30,619 nt of DNA from an uncultured Oscillospiraceae bacterium (GCA_910579595.1 CAJTVM010000027.1:1-30619); one strand, 5' to 3'; numbered from the stretch's first letter, positions 7,387-16,302 are shown. A program made the numbers and translations. The notes: generated by a model from the sequence alone, not told the origin.

Positions 7387-8007
7387 TCAACGATAAAACT
7401 CGTCCAGCAATTTCGCCAGCGCTCTGGGATTTTCCTCGTTGACAATATGTCCTGTGTTTTCCATGATCTTCAATTGCGCATATTTGACGGTCTCAGCAAA
7501 ATAGTATGCCGATTTCAGGTTGGCGCTGTCCTTTTTCCCACAGATCACCAGTGTCCGGCATTGAATATTCTCCGCTCTGTTGCCAACATCCCATTTTTTC
7601 ATGGAATTTCCCAAAGCAAAAGTGTCCTCCTTGCCAAAGGCCATGCCTGCAAACGCCGACTTTGGCAACAACTTGAAAATCACGTTTTGTATCCCAAACA
7701 ACATCTTTGGCACCTTATGGGGCGTGCCAATTAGAACCAATGTTTTTACCTTCTCCGGGAAGTCGAGGGCGTAGCTTAACGCCAGCATTCCCCCCAATGA
7801 AATACCGCATAAATGGACAGGTTCCCCAATTTTATTGCAGTATTCCGCAAAGCAAGCGGATAGATTAACATAGGTCGCTTCTTTCCCGTTTAGGAGTGCG
7901 GACAAGTCCGGACGCAGGGCATCGCCACTATTTTCCATATAAGAAATCGTCTCGTCCCAGCTTGCGGCCTTATGCCCCGAACCATGGACAAAAATCCGTT
8001 TTTCCAT
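7387..8007 (-). CDS. Alpha/beta-fold hydrolase
   Basis: A 206-residue compact alpha/beta hydrolase. FVHGSGHKAASWD near the N-terminus is the oxyanion-hole segment. GISLGG is the nucleophile elbow (Ser in the centre), VICGKKDS supplies the acidic residue, and NTGHIVNEENP supplies the histidine. The catalytic triad therefore appears complete. The substrate is unknown; esterase or lipase-like activity is only a family-level guess. The ATG at 8007 is 17 nt after the glnS stop, so the two genes are probably co-transcribed. The ribosome binding site is weak (GGGGGCAGCG). The gene is visibly richer in A and T than its neighbours, which suggests later acquisition. Confidence 0.85.
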   Translation of the reverse strand: MEKRIFVHGSGHKAASWDETISYMENSGDALRPDLSALLNGKEATYVNLSACFAEYCNKIGEPVHLCGISLGGMLALSYALDFPEKVKTLVLIGTPHKVPKMLFGIQNVIFKLLPKSAFAGMAFGKEDTFALGNSMKKWDVGNRAENIQCRTLVICGKKDSANLKSAYYFAETVKYAQLKIMENTGHIVNEENPRALAKLLDEFYR

Positions 8008-8024
8008 AAAGTCGCTGCCCCCAA

Positions 8025-9710
8025 TTACGGCTTAAAGCTGTCCTTCAAGCTCACCGCCCGGTTAAACACCAGATGTCCCGGCTTGCTGTCCTTGCTGTCG
8101 GCGCAGAAATACCCCTGGCGCATGAACTGGAACCTATCGGACGGCTGGGCGTCCGCCAAACCCAGCTCCACCTTGCACCCGGTCAAGACCTCCAGCGAAT
8201 CGGGGTTCAGGCACTCCAAAAAGTCCTTGCCTGCCGCGTCCGGCTCCGGATCGGAGAACAGATTGTCGTACAGCCGCACCTCGGCGTCCACGGCGGTGGC
8301 GGCGTCCACCCAGTGGATGGTGGCCCCCTTCACCTTCCGCCCGTCGGAGGGGTTGCCGCCCCGGCTGTCCGGGTCGTACTCGGCAATGATCTCGGTGACG
8401 TTCCCCCGCTCGTCGGTGCTGTACCCCACGCACTTGATGAGGTACGCCCCCTTCAGCCGGCACTCCGGCCCGTTGGGATACAGCCGCTTGTACTTGGGCA
8501 CCGGCTCAGGCAGGAAGTCCTCCGCCTCCACCCACAGGTTGCGGGAGAAGGTAACGGTGCGTACCCCGTCCTCGGGGCGGTTGGGGTTGTTCTCCACCTC
8601 AAAGCGCTCAGACTGCCCCTCGGGATAATTGGCAATGGTCAGGCGCACGGGCCGCAGTACCGCCATCATCCGCTGGGCGCTCTCGTTCAGATCCTCCCGG
8701 AGGCAGTACTCCAAAAATGCGTACTCAATGGTGTTGTCCGACTTAGTCACGCCCACCCTGTCGCAGAAGTTGCGGATGGACTTAGGGGTATACCCTCTCC
8801 GGCGCAGGCCGCACAGGGTGGGCATACGGGGGTCATCCCAACCGGACACCCGGCCCTCCTCCACCAGCTGGCGCAGCTTGCGCTTGCTCATGACGGTGTG
8901 ATTGATGCCCAGTCGGGCGAACTCAATCTGCCGGGGCTTGTGGTAGGGGATGGGCACATTTTCCGCCACCCAGTCGTACAGGGGCCGGTGGTTTTCAAAC
9001 TCAAGGGAGCACAGGGAGTGGGTAATGCCCTCCAGCGCGTCCTCGATGGGGTGGGCAAAGTCGTACATGGGGTAAATGCACCACTTGTCCCCCTGGCGGT
9101 GGTGGTGGGCGTGATTGATGCGGTAGATCACCGGGTCGCGCATATTGAAGTTGCCGGAGGCCAGGTCGATCTTGGCCCGGAGGGTCATCCTGCCCTCCTC
9201 AAACTCGCCGTTCTTCATCCGTTCAAACAGGTCCAGGGACTCCTCCACGGGCCGATCCCGGTAAGGGGAGGTGGCGGGTACGCCGATGGTGCCCCGGTGC
9301 TCTTTGAACTCCTCCGGGGACAGCTCGCACACATAGGCCAGGCCCTTTTTGATCAGCTCCACCGCGAACTCGTACATCTTGTCAAAGTAGTCGGAGGCGT
9401 AATAGAACCTGTCCCCCCAGTCGAACCCCAGCCAGTGGATGTCCTCCTTGATGGCGTCCACATACTCCTCATCCTCTTTGGCGGGGTTGGTGTCGTCCAT
9501 ACGCAGGTTGCACATACCGCCGTATTTCTCGGCGGTACCGAAGTCGATGGTCAGCGCCTTGCAGTGGCCGATGTGGAGGTAGCCGTTAGGCTCAGGCGGG
9601 AAACGGGTGTGGACAGCCATGCCCTGATACTGCCCGCCCTGAGCGATGTCCTCGTCAATGAAATCGTGGATAAAGTTCTGGCTCATGGAAACGTTCAGCT
9701 CTTCCGCCAT
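8025..9710 (-). CDS. glnS: Glutaminyl-tRNA synthetase
   Basis: A class I aminoacyl-tRNA synthetase that charges tRNA-Gln in the cytoplasm, 561 residues. RFPPEPNGYLHIGHCKA contains the HIGH motif (residues 46-49) and NHTVMSKRKL is the KMSKS-like loop. RMDDTNPAKED and the DWVAENVPIPYHKPRQIEFARL block are GlnRS-specific and separate it from GltX. The C-terminal two-barrel anticodon-binding region is complete. The start is the ATG at 9710, with GAGGAG upstream; the open frame extends further, but without a ribosome binding site. Many Gram-positive bacteria make Gln-tRNA indirectly through GatCAB, so GlnRS reflects the Clostridia subset that acquired it. Confidence 0.95.
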   Translation of the reverse strand: MAEELNVSMSQNFIHDFIDEDIAQGGQYQGMAVHTRFPPEPNGYLHIGHCKALTIDFGTAEKYGGMCNLRMDDTNPAKEDEEYVDAIKEDIHWLGFDWGDRFYYASDYFDKMYEFAVELIKKGLAYVCELSPEEFKEHRGTIGVPATSPYRDRPVEESLDLFERMKNGEFEEGRMTLRAKIDLASGNFNMRDPVIYRINHAHHHRQGDKWCIYPMYDFAHPIEDALEGITHSLCSLEFENHRPLYDWVAENVPIPYHKPRQIEFARLGINHTVMSKRKLRQLVEEGRVSGWDDPRMPTLCGLRRRGYTPKSIRNFCDRVGVTKSDNTIEYAFLEYCLREDLNESAQRMMAVLRPVRLTIANYPEGQSERFEVENNPNRPEDGVRTVTFSRNLWVEAEDFLPEPVPKYKRLYPNGPECRLKGAYLIKCVGYSTDERGNVTEIIAEYDPDSRGGNPSDGRKVKGATIHWVDAATAVDAEVRLYDNLFSDPEPDAAGKDFLECLNPDSLEVLTGCKVELGLADAQPSDRFQFMRQGYFCADSKDSKPGHLVFNRAVSLKDSFKP

Positions 9711-9737
9711 GTCTGTCACTCCTCGGTAAATAAAAGA

Positions 9738-9796
9738 TTGGGCCTTGGGATAACCCAAAGCCCAACCATTATATCCGTTTTTGACGGGAAAAGCAA
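9738..9796 (-). promoter_or_regulatory. glnS promoter with 5' hairpin
   Basis: TTGCTT (9796-9791), a 17-nt spacer and TATAAT (9773-9768) on the minus strand. Directly downstream is a 12-bp stem with one mismatch (9765-9738, loop TTAT), followed by TCTTTTATTT. The predicted transcript would begin at or just inside this stem, so it may be a terminator for upstream transcription or a 5' stability hairpin. Confidence 0.75.
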
Positions 9797-9833
9797 CAGG
9801 CAATTGAACGATATTGTTTTTACCACAGCTCCG

Positions 9834-9971
9834 CGCGCACAGTTGCTACGCTGCGCCTGTTCACGATGCGGCAAAGGGCCCCCGCAAAGCCGCCCTTTGG
9901 CTTTGTGGGGAAAGGAGGGGCGGCGAAGCGAGGGATATGGAGCCTGCCCCAACATCACGATGGCTCCGCGC
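9834..9971 (-). repeat. Post-stop repeat element, copy 3
   Basis: The element is bracketed by two copies of GCGCGGAGC in the same orientation (minus strand, 9971-9963 and 9842-9834). CATCGTGA occurs after the first and again before the GAACAGGCGCAGCG stretch near 9850, which also occurs near 90-105. The lipoprotein frame reads into the element and stops at the TGA of CATCGTGA. The interior is a purine/pyrimidine-skewed GC-rich stretch with a CCGCAAAG / CTTTGCGG-type palindrome. No gene is seen. Confidence 0.6.
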
Positions 9972-11088
9972 ATACAGGATACAGCGATGGGGGCCATTCA
10001 TACCCCATAGCGGTCAGCTCCTGATCGGTGTACAGGGCAAACGCTGGCGCCGGCGCTTCCCCGTCTGGCTCTCCCGCCGGGGCAAGGTACAGCGATTCAG
10101 GCAGCAAATGGCGGTAACCCTCCGGCGTGGATACAATGAGCCAGCAGTGCCCTGGCCCAGTCCCCCAGGCGGTGACCACCTCGATTCCGCACTGGCGGCA
10201 CAGGTACTCCATGGCCAGCAGCAGCCCCTCCTCCTGGGCGGGCGATCCGGTGAGCACCTCCAGAGGGAGCCTCGTCCCCGCCTCGTCCAGCCCGCCGTGG
10301 GCGGCGCGGATCACGGCGGCCAGCTCCTCCACCGTGTGCATCTCCCCCTCTGGGGGATTTCCCTCCAGCAGCGCGGACGCGGCCCGCTCCAGATCCTCCA
10401 CCCGCTGTTCGGCCTGCTGTCCGCTGTCCTGCCAGTTGACTTTAACCTCCACAATGCGCCGCGTGCCCGTCTCGGGGTACAGGGTAATGGAATAATCCAA
10501 ATCCGCCTCCGGCCCGTTGGGGTAGCAGTACTGCTCGGGGGCGTCATAGATTCCCTGAAGCAGCAGGCTGTCCACCAGTCCCCCGTCCCCGGAGAAATAG
10601 GCCGCCATAAATACCGCCGTACTCTGCCTGTCTGACACCAGCCGGTTCAGCTCCTGCCTCACCCCCGCCATGCCGGTGACCTCGGGGATGGCCTCCACCT
10701 CCCGGGCGGTGCGGGAATAGGTGATGGAGAGCTTCACCTCGTAATAGGTCAGGATGCGGGTACTCTCATAGCCCAGCGCCCTCACGGCGAAGGCCCCGAC
10801 GGGATCCTGGAGCACCTCCTCCCGGGCGGCGGCCAAATCGGACTCCACATCCCCAGTGTAATTGTACAGCCGGATCACCCCGCCGCTCCGATGCCCGTCG
10901 ATGAAGTAGAGCATGGATTTCACCAGCCCCTGATAGGTCTCCGCCCGGAGGACGGACTCATCGTCATCCTCCTCCACGGTGTAATCCACATGGGCGGCGG
11001 AGGACACATGGCTTCGCTCCAGCATGGCGGCGCAGCCGGACAGCGGCAGCGCCAGGCACAGACACAGGGCCAGCAGACATTTTTTCAT
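9955..11088 (-). CDS. Lipoprotein with transglutaminase-like domain
   Basis: A 377-residue predicted lipoprotein. The signal peptide starts MKKCLLALCLCLALPLSGC with a lipobox ending at Cys19. The middle (about 40-250) is family-unassigned, with a coiled-coil-like QQAEQRVEDLERAASAL stretch. The end (about 275-350) resembles the transglutaminase core: LLLAMEYLCRQCGIEVV, then GTGPGHCWLIV with the expected His, then YRHLLPE. The catalytic Cys position, normally GxCxG before the first helix, reads SPAQEEG, so the nucleophile appears to be missing. The start is the ATG at 11088 with GGGAGGTG upstream; an upstream GTG lies inside that site. The last residues (AEPS) are encoded by the post-stop repeat motif. 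Confidence 0.75.
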   Translation of the reverse strand: MKKCLLALCLCLALPLSGCAAMLERSHVSSAAHVDYTVEEDDDESVLRAETYQGLVKSMLYFIDGHRSGGVIRLYNYTGDVESDLAAAREEVLQDPVGAFAVRALGYESTRILTYYEVKLSITYSRTAREVEAIPEVTGMAGVRQELNRLVSDRQSTAVFMAAYFSGDGGLVDSLLLQGIYDAPEQYCYPNGPEADLDYSITLYPETGTRRIVEVKVNWQDSGQQAEQRVEDLERAASALLEGNPPEGEMHTVEELAAVIRAAHGGLDEAGTRLPLEVLTGSPAQEEGLLLAMEYLCRQCGIEVVTAWGTGPGHCWLIVSTPEGYRHLLPESLYLAPAGEPDGEAPAPAFALYTDQELTAMGYEWPPSLYPVCAEPS

Positions 11089-11160
11089 AGAAGGCACCTC
11101 CCGGCAGGGGCCGCTCGCGGCGGCTGGGCTTTTGCCCTCGCTCTGTTCCAGCCGCGCGGC

Positions 11161-11177
11161 TCACAACGGCTCCGCGC
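11161..11177 (-). repeat. Post-stop repeat motif, copy 4
   Basis: GCGCGGAGCCGTTGTGA on the minus strand begins four bases after the yitT TAA stop. The 11100-11160 stretch after it contains GAACAGAGCGAGGGC and GCCGC/GCGGC palindromes and ends at the lipoprotein ribosome binding site. Confidence 0.65.
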
Positions 11178-11181
11178 TTCC

Positions 11182-12048
11182 TTATAAATCATCCTTCTTA
11201 TAATCCCGGAACCCCTCGCCCAGCACCTCGTGGGCGTTGCACACAATCACAAACGCGGAGGGATCGATATCCTTTACCGCGGCCTTGATGGCGGCGATCT
11301 CCCGCTGCTTGAAGGCGCACATAAGCACATCCTTGTCCGCACCGGTGTACGCTCCCCGGCCGTGGAGGATGGTCACGCCCCGATCCAAATCATTGACAAT
11401 GGCGGTGGTGATCTCCTTGTTCTTGTCGCTGATGATATAGGCCACCTTGGCGGTATCCATGCCGTACAGCACCCCGTCCATGACAATGGTGGTGATGTAC
11501 AGCGCCACCAGCCCGTACAGCGCGGAGTTCAGCGTCCGGAACGTAGCCGACACCATTAGAATTACCGCCAGGTCGATCCCCATCAGCAGCTTGCCCATAG
11601 GCAGCCATTTCAGCTTCAGCTTCAGCAGCCGGGCAATGAGATCGGTGCCCCCGGTGGTGGCCCCCTGCTGGAACACCAGCCCCAGGGACAGCCCCATAAG
11701 CAGCCCGCCGAAAATGCACGCCAGCATCGGCTCCATGGGCTTCCAATCGCGCAGCGGGGTGAGCACGTCAATGAATACCGACGACACCGCCATAGCGTAC
11801 AACGACGACACCAGCAGCCGCCCGCCGATGAACTTCCACCCCAAAATAAACAGCGGCACGTTCAGCACGATCACCGTCACGCCGATGGGGAAAGCCGGGA
11901 TGAGGAAATTGATGATCTGGGCCACGCCGGTGATGCCGCCGAAGGCAATCCCGTTGGGGGCGTAGCACCACACAAATCCCAGCGCATAGATGGCGGAGGC
12001 CAGGGTGATGACAAGGGCAGGGACAAGCACTTCTTTCATTCGGGCCAT
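11182..12048 (-). CDS. YitT family membrane protein
   Basis: A 288-residue integral membrane protein. Five to six hydrophobic segments fill the first 200 residues, including the signature regions YAPNGIAFGGITGVAQI and FQQGATTGGTDLIARLL. The cytoplasmic DUF2179 domain follows from about residue 210 (DRGVTILHGRGAYTG, then VIVCNAHEVLGEGF). This arrangement is typical of the YitT family, whose transport or signalling role is not established. The start is the ATG at 12048 with GGAGGAG upstream. It lies 25 nt downstream of the parC-like gene with no terminator visible, so it is probably in the same transcript. Confidence 0.92.
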   Translation of the reverse strand: MARMKEVLVPALVITLASAIYALGFVWCYAPNGIAFGGITGVAQIINFLIPAFPIGVTVIVLNVPLFILGWKFIGGRLLVSSLYAMAVSSVFIDVLTPLRDWKPMEPMLACIFGGLLMGLSLGLVFQQGATTGGTDLIARLLKLKLKWLPMGKLLMGIDLAVILMVSATFRTLNSALYGLVALYITTIVMDGVLYGMDTAKVAYIISDKNKEITTAIVNDLDRGVTILHGRGAYTGADKDVLMCAFKQREIAAIKAAVKDIDPSAFVIVCNAHEVLGEGFRDYKKDDL

Positions 12049-12073
12049 AGGACGCCCTCCTCCAATCCAGTAA

Positions 12074-14323
12074 TCAAAGTAAGGTCATCTGCTTCTCCCC
12101 CCGATCCTCCTCCTTCAGCAGGGCCCCGGCGGCGGGCAGCGAGCGGGCCCGGTAGCGGGCGGCGTTGACGATGTGGGTGCCGGCCAGCGGTCTGGCCCAA
12201 ACCACCTTATGCTTGGCCTTCAACGCCATGACGCCCACGCCCTGGGTGCTCCGGGTGGTTTTTGGGGTAAGGGAGGCGGTATGGAACACCACGCACCGCC
12301 CGTCGGACGCCCCCACCGCCATCTCCTGATCCTCATCCAGCAGCAGGGCGGACACCAGCGGGAACTTGTCGCAGTACGCCCCGGTGAGCTTGCGCCGCCG
12401 GGTCTGTGTCTGGTAGGCGGACAGCTCCACCCTTGCCGCCTTGCCGTTGTCAAAGAAGAACAGCACATGGGCGGAGTAGTCCCCGGGCGCGCAGGCCCAG
12501 ACGAACTTCTCCTCCGGGTCCATCCCCAGCTTGGTGGGCAAATAGTCGCCCAGTACGCTGGCCTTGGAATCGTCGAAGTCGGACAGCCGGGTCTTGTAGC
12601 ACTGCTGTTTGTCGGTAAACACCAGCAGCTCGTCCCCGTTGGCCCCCTCCCACTGGAGGAACGGGCCGTCCCCTTCCTTGTATTTCTGTTCGCCGCTCAT
12701 GCGCAGGGACTGGGGGGTAATTTTCTTAAAGTATCCCTCTTTGGAAATGAACACATTCACCGGGTAGGCGGGGACCTCCTCTACCGCCGCCTGAGCCTCC
12801 ACCCCCTGCTGGTACTCATAGACGATCTCGGTGCGCCGGGGGGAGGCGTATTTCTTTTTCACGTTTTGCAGCTCGGCGGTGATGATCTTCTTAATCCGGG
12901 CGGGGGAGTTAATAATATCCTTGAGATCGGCGATCTCCTCCTCCAGGGAGGCGGTCTCCTCGACCCGCTTGAGAATATATTCCTTGTTGATGTTCCGCAG
13001 CCGGATATCCGCCACATACTCCGCCTGCACCTGATCGATGCCGAAGCCGATGATCAGGTTGGGCACCACCTCGGCCTCCTCCTCCGTCTCCCGGATAATG
13101 CGGATGGCCTTGTCGATGTCCAGCAGGATGCGCTTCAGGCCCTTGAGCAGGTGGAGCTTTTCTTCCTTCTTCTTGCAGATGTGGTAGGTGCGCCGCCGCA
13201 CCCCGTCCGCCCGCCAGGCCGTCCACTCCCCCAGGATTTCCCCTACCCCCATCACCCGGGGCATCCCGGCGATGAGGATGTTGAAATTGCAGGAAAAGGT
13301 GTCCTGCAATGGGGTCATCTGGTACAGCCGGGCCATCAGCTTTTCCGGGTCTGTTCCCCGTTTGAGATCGATGGCCAGCTTCAACCCGTTTAGATCCGTC
13401 TCGTCCCGCATATCGGAAACTTCCCGGATCTTCCCTGATTTCACCAGATCGGCCACCTTGTCCAGGATGGCCTCCACGGTGGTGGAGTAGGGGATCTCGT
13501 AGATCTCGATAAGGTTTTCCTCCTTGACATACCGCCACTTGCCCCTCAGCTTGATGGAGCCACGGCCCGTGCGGTATATCTCACTGAGTGCCGCCCCATC
13601 ATACAGCAGCTGCCCCCCGGTGGAGAAGTCCGGCGCTTTCAGCACCCCCAGCAAATCCACGCCGGGGTCCTTCATATACGCGATGGCGGCGTCGCACACC
13701 TCCTCCAGGTTAAACCCGCACAGGTTGGACGCCATGCCCACGGCGATCCCCTGGTTGGCGGCCACCAGCACATTGGGGAAGGTGGTGGGCAGCAAGGTAG
13801 GCTCGGTGAGCTTTCCGTCGTAGTTGGGCACAAAGTCCACCGCATCCTGGTCAATGTCCCGGAACAGCTCCTGGCAGATGGGGTCGAGGCGCACCTCGGT
13901 GTATCGGGACGCGGCCCAGGCCATATCCCGGGAGTACACCTTGCCGAAGTTGCCCTTGGAGTCCACCAGCGGGTGGAGCAGCGCCCCATACCCCCGGCTG
14001 AGGCGCACCATCGTATCATAAATGGCCCCGTCGCCGTGGGGGTTGAGCTTCATGGTGGCTCCCACCACGTTGGCGGACTTGGTGCGCGATCCCCCCAGCA
14101 GCTTCATCTGGTACATGGTGTACAGCAGCTTGCGGTGGGAGGGCTTGAAGCCGTCGATCTCCGGGATGGCCCGGGAGACGATGACGGACATGGCGTAGGG
14201 CATATAGTTCAGCTCCAGCGTCTCGGTGATGGGCTGTTCCAGCACCTGGGCCCGCAGGCCCATAACGTTGGGGTTGTCAACCTTTTTCGGCCCCTTCTGC
14301 TCGGGGGATTTCTTCTTAGCCAA
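12074..14323 (-). CDS. Type IIA topoisomerase subunit A, ParC-like
   Basis: The DNA-cleaving subunit of a type IIA topoisomerase, 749 residues. The N-terminal breakage-reunion domain shows IPEIDGFKPSHRKLLYTM, NPHGDGAIYDTMVRL, and WAASRYTEVRL with the catalytic Tyr141. A coiled-coil segment lies around 430-500 (VEETASLEEEIADLKDI), then a beta-propeller-type C-terminal region. No canonical GyrA box (QRRGGKG) is seen; YQTQTRRRKLTGAY is the nearest match, so decatenating ParC-like activity is more likely than gyrase. It is divergent from both standard families. The start is TTG at 14323 after AAGGACT. Its partner is the subunit B gene at 16530-18518, with one secreted-protein gene between them. 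A gyrA elsewhere in the genome is expected. Confidence 0.9.
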   Translation of the reverse strand: MAKKKSPEQKGPKKVDNPNVMGLRAQVLEQPITETLELNYMPYAMSVIVSRAIPEIDGFKPSHRKLLYTMYQMKLLGGSRTKSANVVGATMKLNPHGDGAIYDTMVRLSRGYGALLHPLVDSKGNFGKVYSRDMAWAASRYTEVRLDPICQELFRDIDQDAVDFVPNYDGKLTEPTLLPTTFPNVLVAANQGIAVGMASNLCGFNLEEVCDAAIAYMKDPGVDLLGVLKAPDFSTGGQLLYDGAALSEIYRTGRGSIKLRGKWRYVKEENLIEIYEIPYSTTVEAILDKVADLVKSGKIREVSDMRDETDLNGLKLAIDLKRGTDPEKLMARLYQMTPLQDTFSCNFNILIAGMPRVMGVGEILGEWTAWRADGVRRRTYHICKKKEEKLHLLKGLKRILLDIDKAIRIIRETEEEAEVVPNLIIGFGIDQVQAEYVADIRLRNINKEYILKRVEETASLEEEIADLKDIINSPARIKKIITAELQNVKKKYASPRRTEIVYEYQQGVEAQAAVEEVPAYPVNVFISKEGYFKKITPQSLRMSGEQKYKEGDGPFLQWEGANGDELLVFTDKQQCYKTRLSDFDDSKASVLGDYLPTKLGMDPEEKFVWACAPGDYSAHVLFFFDNGKAARVELSAYQTQTRRRKLTGAYCDKFPLVSALLLDEDQEMAVGASDGRCVVFHTASLTPKTTRSTQGVGVMALKAKHKVVWARPLAGTHIVNAARYRARSLPAAGALLKEEDRGEKQMTLL

Positions 14324-14350
14324 TGGGATCAGTCCTTATCTCAGGATATG

Positions 14351-14379
14351 CCCCCGCCTGCCGGTTTGGCAGGCGGGGG
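14351..14379. other. GC-rich hairpin in the parC-like leader
   Basis: CCCCCGCCTGCC, loop GGTTT and GGCAGGCGGGGG form a perfect 12-bp stem just upstream of the ribosome binding site of the subunit A gene. There is no T run on either strand, so it is not a canonical terminator. It may affect mRNA stability or be part of the repeat-rich spacer. Confidence 0.55.
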
Positions 14380-14394
14380 AGAGTTATCTCGTTT

Positions 14395-14539
14395 CTCCGC
14401 GCTGTTGTCACACTGCGAAACGTTCAGGCCGCTCGACCGCGTTCCCTTCGTTTCGGCCTGGTCTCGGGCGGCTGCACCGCCCCGAGCTAGCTCGGCCTCG
14501 CTCCGGTCCAAGCCCCCTCGCTGACCGTTTCTCCGCGCT
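14395..14539 (-). repeat. 145-bp structured intergenic repeat, copy A
   Basis: The element is bracketed by CTCCGCGCT (plus strand) at 14395-14403 and 14531-14539. The outer stem pairs GAAACGTTCAG (14417-14427) with CTGACCGTTTC (14521-14531), with one mismatch. An inner hairpin is CTCGGGCGG / CCGCCCCGAG (about 14463-14486). It shares TTCCCTTCGT, CGGCCTGGTCTC and CTCGGCCTCGCTCCGGTCCAAG with copy B. Both copies are exactly 145 bp and both begin at a minus-strand stop codon. Confidence 0.82.
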
Positions 14540-16302
14540 CAGGACTCAAGCAGTTCCGGGGCGTCTACCACATTGGCCTCCTCGGGGGGCTGGGTCATGG
14601 GCTTGCCGGCGGTGGCCTGCTGGGTGACGTCCACCGTCAGCTTGAACTCGCCGATGTTCGCCGCGTGGAGTTCCACAGTAAACGCGGCCTCCCCGGCGGA
14701 CTGGGCGCCCGTCATGGACAGCTTCACGGCGGGCGTGCCGAACTGGGCGCTGGTTTCCATCTCGCAAGTGACGGTGGTCCCACCCTTCTCGTCCACCTTC
14801 ATGGTGAGCTCAAAGGTTTTGAACTCGTCCTGGATGCCGCCCATGCCCAGATTCTCAAACAGCATCTCCAGATCCTCCGCATCGATGGTGAGGGTAGACA
14901 CGCCGCCAGACGTGGTGAATTTGTCATCGCTGTACAGCTCCATCAGCAGCATGACCGCGCCGCTCACCTCATCGGACATCACCACGGAGTCGGTGGGCGC
15001 CAGGCTGGACAGCACCGTGCCCACGGTGGCGGCATTCGTCCCGGCAAAAACCATCTGGCTCTCGGAGAAATCCAAATCCATGCCGCACCAGGTGTCCTTT
15101 ACGCCGCCCAGCTGATCCAGCGCCGGGGAGTGCACCCACATCTGCCCGTCCTTGTTCATGATAAGCTCCGCGTTTTCCAGGACGTCCAGCACTAGGCTCA
15201 ACCGCTCGCGCACACCGGCGATGTCCTCGTCCGGGGCGTTGGAACTGATGAGGTTCTTGATCAGCTCGTCCATCATACTGTCGGACAGCTTGAGGGAGAA
15301 ACTGCCGCTGACGGCCTGGTCATTGGCCAGCATTTTGCTGTCAAAATCCGCCTGGTAGGTCTTGTTCCCGTTCAGGGTATCGAAAGCGGTGACGGAAACA
15401 CTGCCCTTGGTCTTGGTCTGGCCGCTCTCCCCCTCCTTCAGGGCAAGGGCGTTGGCGGCCTGCACCCGGTTCATAATGGTAAAGTCCTTGTCGATCTCCG
15501 CCGCCAGGGCCTCCCGGTCCAGCAGGGTGGCGGTTCTATACTCGCCGTCCCAGCCCACCTCGTAGCCCAGAGCCTCGGCAAAGAACCGCACGGGGACATA
15601 GGTGCGCCCGCCCTTGATGTAGGGGGCGCAGTCCATCACGATGCCCTCCATATCCGGCGCGTCCCCCTCGCCGCCGTACTCCACATAGCGCAGGTGCACG
15701 GCGCTGCTGCCCACGGCAAAGGTGTACTCTACACCGTTTACGGTGCAGCGGATATCGTCATTCCCATTGTATGCCACCTCCGCCCCCAGGGCCTCCATGA
15801 TGGCCCGCAGGGGCGCCATGGTGCGGCCGTTGGTGATCTCGGGGGCGGCGTCGGGGAACTTGACAAACTCGTTGTTGACCCGCACGTTCACCTGGCCGGG
15901 CACACCGCCCAGGGCTTTGATCAACTCGTCGCGGGCCAGCGCCTCCTCCCGCTCCATGTTCCAGTCATAAAAGAGGGACACATACGCGGCTTCTTCCCCG
16001 CCCACGTTCTCAACAAACTCGTCAAACGTATCGGCATCATACCAGTCGGCATGCTGGGCGAACCACGTTTTTACTTCCGTCTGGAAAACAGCCACTTTCT
16101 CCGGGTATATCTCGCACACAGACTCCCACTCGTCCTCCGCCGTCCATCCGTAAATGTCGTCATCAATGGGGGCGCTGATGGGAACCGCGTCCCCATAATC
16201 GTAATCGTCGGGGGCAGGGCCATCGGCGCCGTCCGCAAAGGCGGGGACCGCGAGAGACACGGCCATAACCATGGATAACAATAGGGCTGACAGTTTTTTC
16301 AT
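14539..16302 (-). CDS. Secreted stalk-domain (copper amine oxidase N-like) protein
   Basis: A 587-residue exported protein. The signal peptide is MKKLSALLLSMVMAVSLAVPAFA, followed by an acidic Asp-rich linker. Residues about 135-260 form a copper amine oxidase N-terminal-like (stalk) domain: VNVRVNNEFVKF, GRTMAPLRAIMEALGAEV and GGRTYVPVRFFAEALGYEVGWD. In Gram-positive bacteria this domain is a wall-associated module, and no copper enzyme activity is implied. The remaining 320 residues are beta-rich, acidic and unassigned, resembling LolA/LppX-like lipid-binding folds only in general character. The ATG at 16302 follows AAAAGGAGG. The gene lies between the two topoisomerase subunit genes and is bordered downstream by 145-bp repeat copy A. 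It has no obvious functional link to DNA topology. Confidence 0.85.
   Translation of the reverse strand: MKKLSALLLSMVMAVSLAVPAFADGADGPAPDDYDYGDAVPISAPIDDDIYGWTAEDEWESVCEIYPEKVAVFQTEVKTWFAQHADWYDADTFDEFVENVGGEEAAYVSLFYDWNMEREEALARDELIKALGGVPGQVNVRVNNEFVKFPDAAPEITNGRTMAPLRAIMEALGAEVAYNGNDDIRCTVNGVEYTFAVGSSAVHLRYVEYGGEGDAPDMEGIVMDCAPYIKGGRTYVPVRFFAEALGYEVGWDGEYRTATLLDREALAAEIDKDFTIMNRVQAANALALKEGESGQTKTKGSVSVTAFDTLNGNKTYQADFDSKMLANDQAVSGSFSLKLSDSMMDELIKNLISSNAPDEDIAGVRERLSLVLDVLENAELIMNKDGQMWVHSPALDQLGGVKDTWCGMDLDFSESQMVFAGTNAATVGTVLSSLAPTDSVVMSDEVSGAVMLLMELYSDDKFTTSGGVSTLTIDAEDLEMLFENLGMGGIQDEFKTFELTMKVDEKGGTTVTCEMETSAQFGTPAVKLSMTGAQSAGEAAFTVELHAANIGEFKLTVDVTQQATAGKPMTQPPEEANVVDAPELLES

Noticed and set aside
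9711..9803. N-terminal extension of glutaminyl-tRNA synthetase
   Set aside because: It would be encoded by the promoter and leader hairpin region and lacks a ribosome binding site. The ATG at 9710 has GAGGAG.
8073..10010. Very long plus-strand open frame opposite glnS, and similar ones opposite htpG, glgX and the topoisomerase genes
   Set aside because: These are antisense shadows produced by GC-rich codon bias; they show no domains and no ribosome binding sites, while the opposite strand encodes clear enzymes.
14539..16302. Copper amine oxidase enzyme
   Set aside because: Only the stalk-like N-terminal module is present; there is no catalytic amine oxidase domain or topaquinone site.
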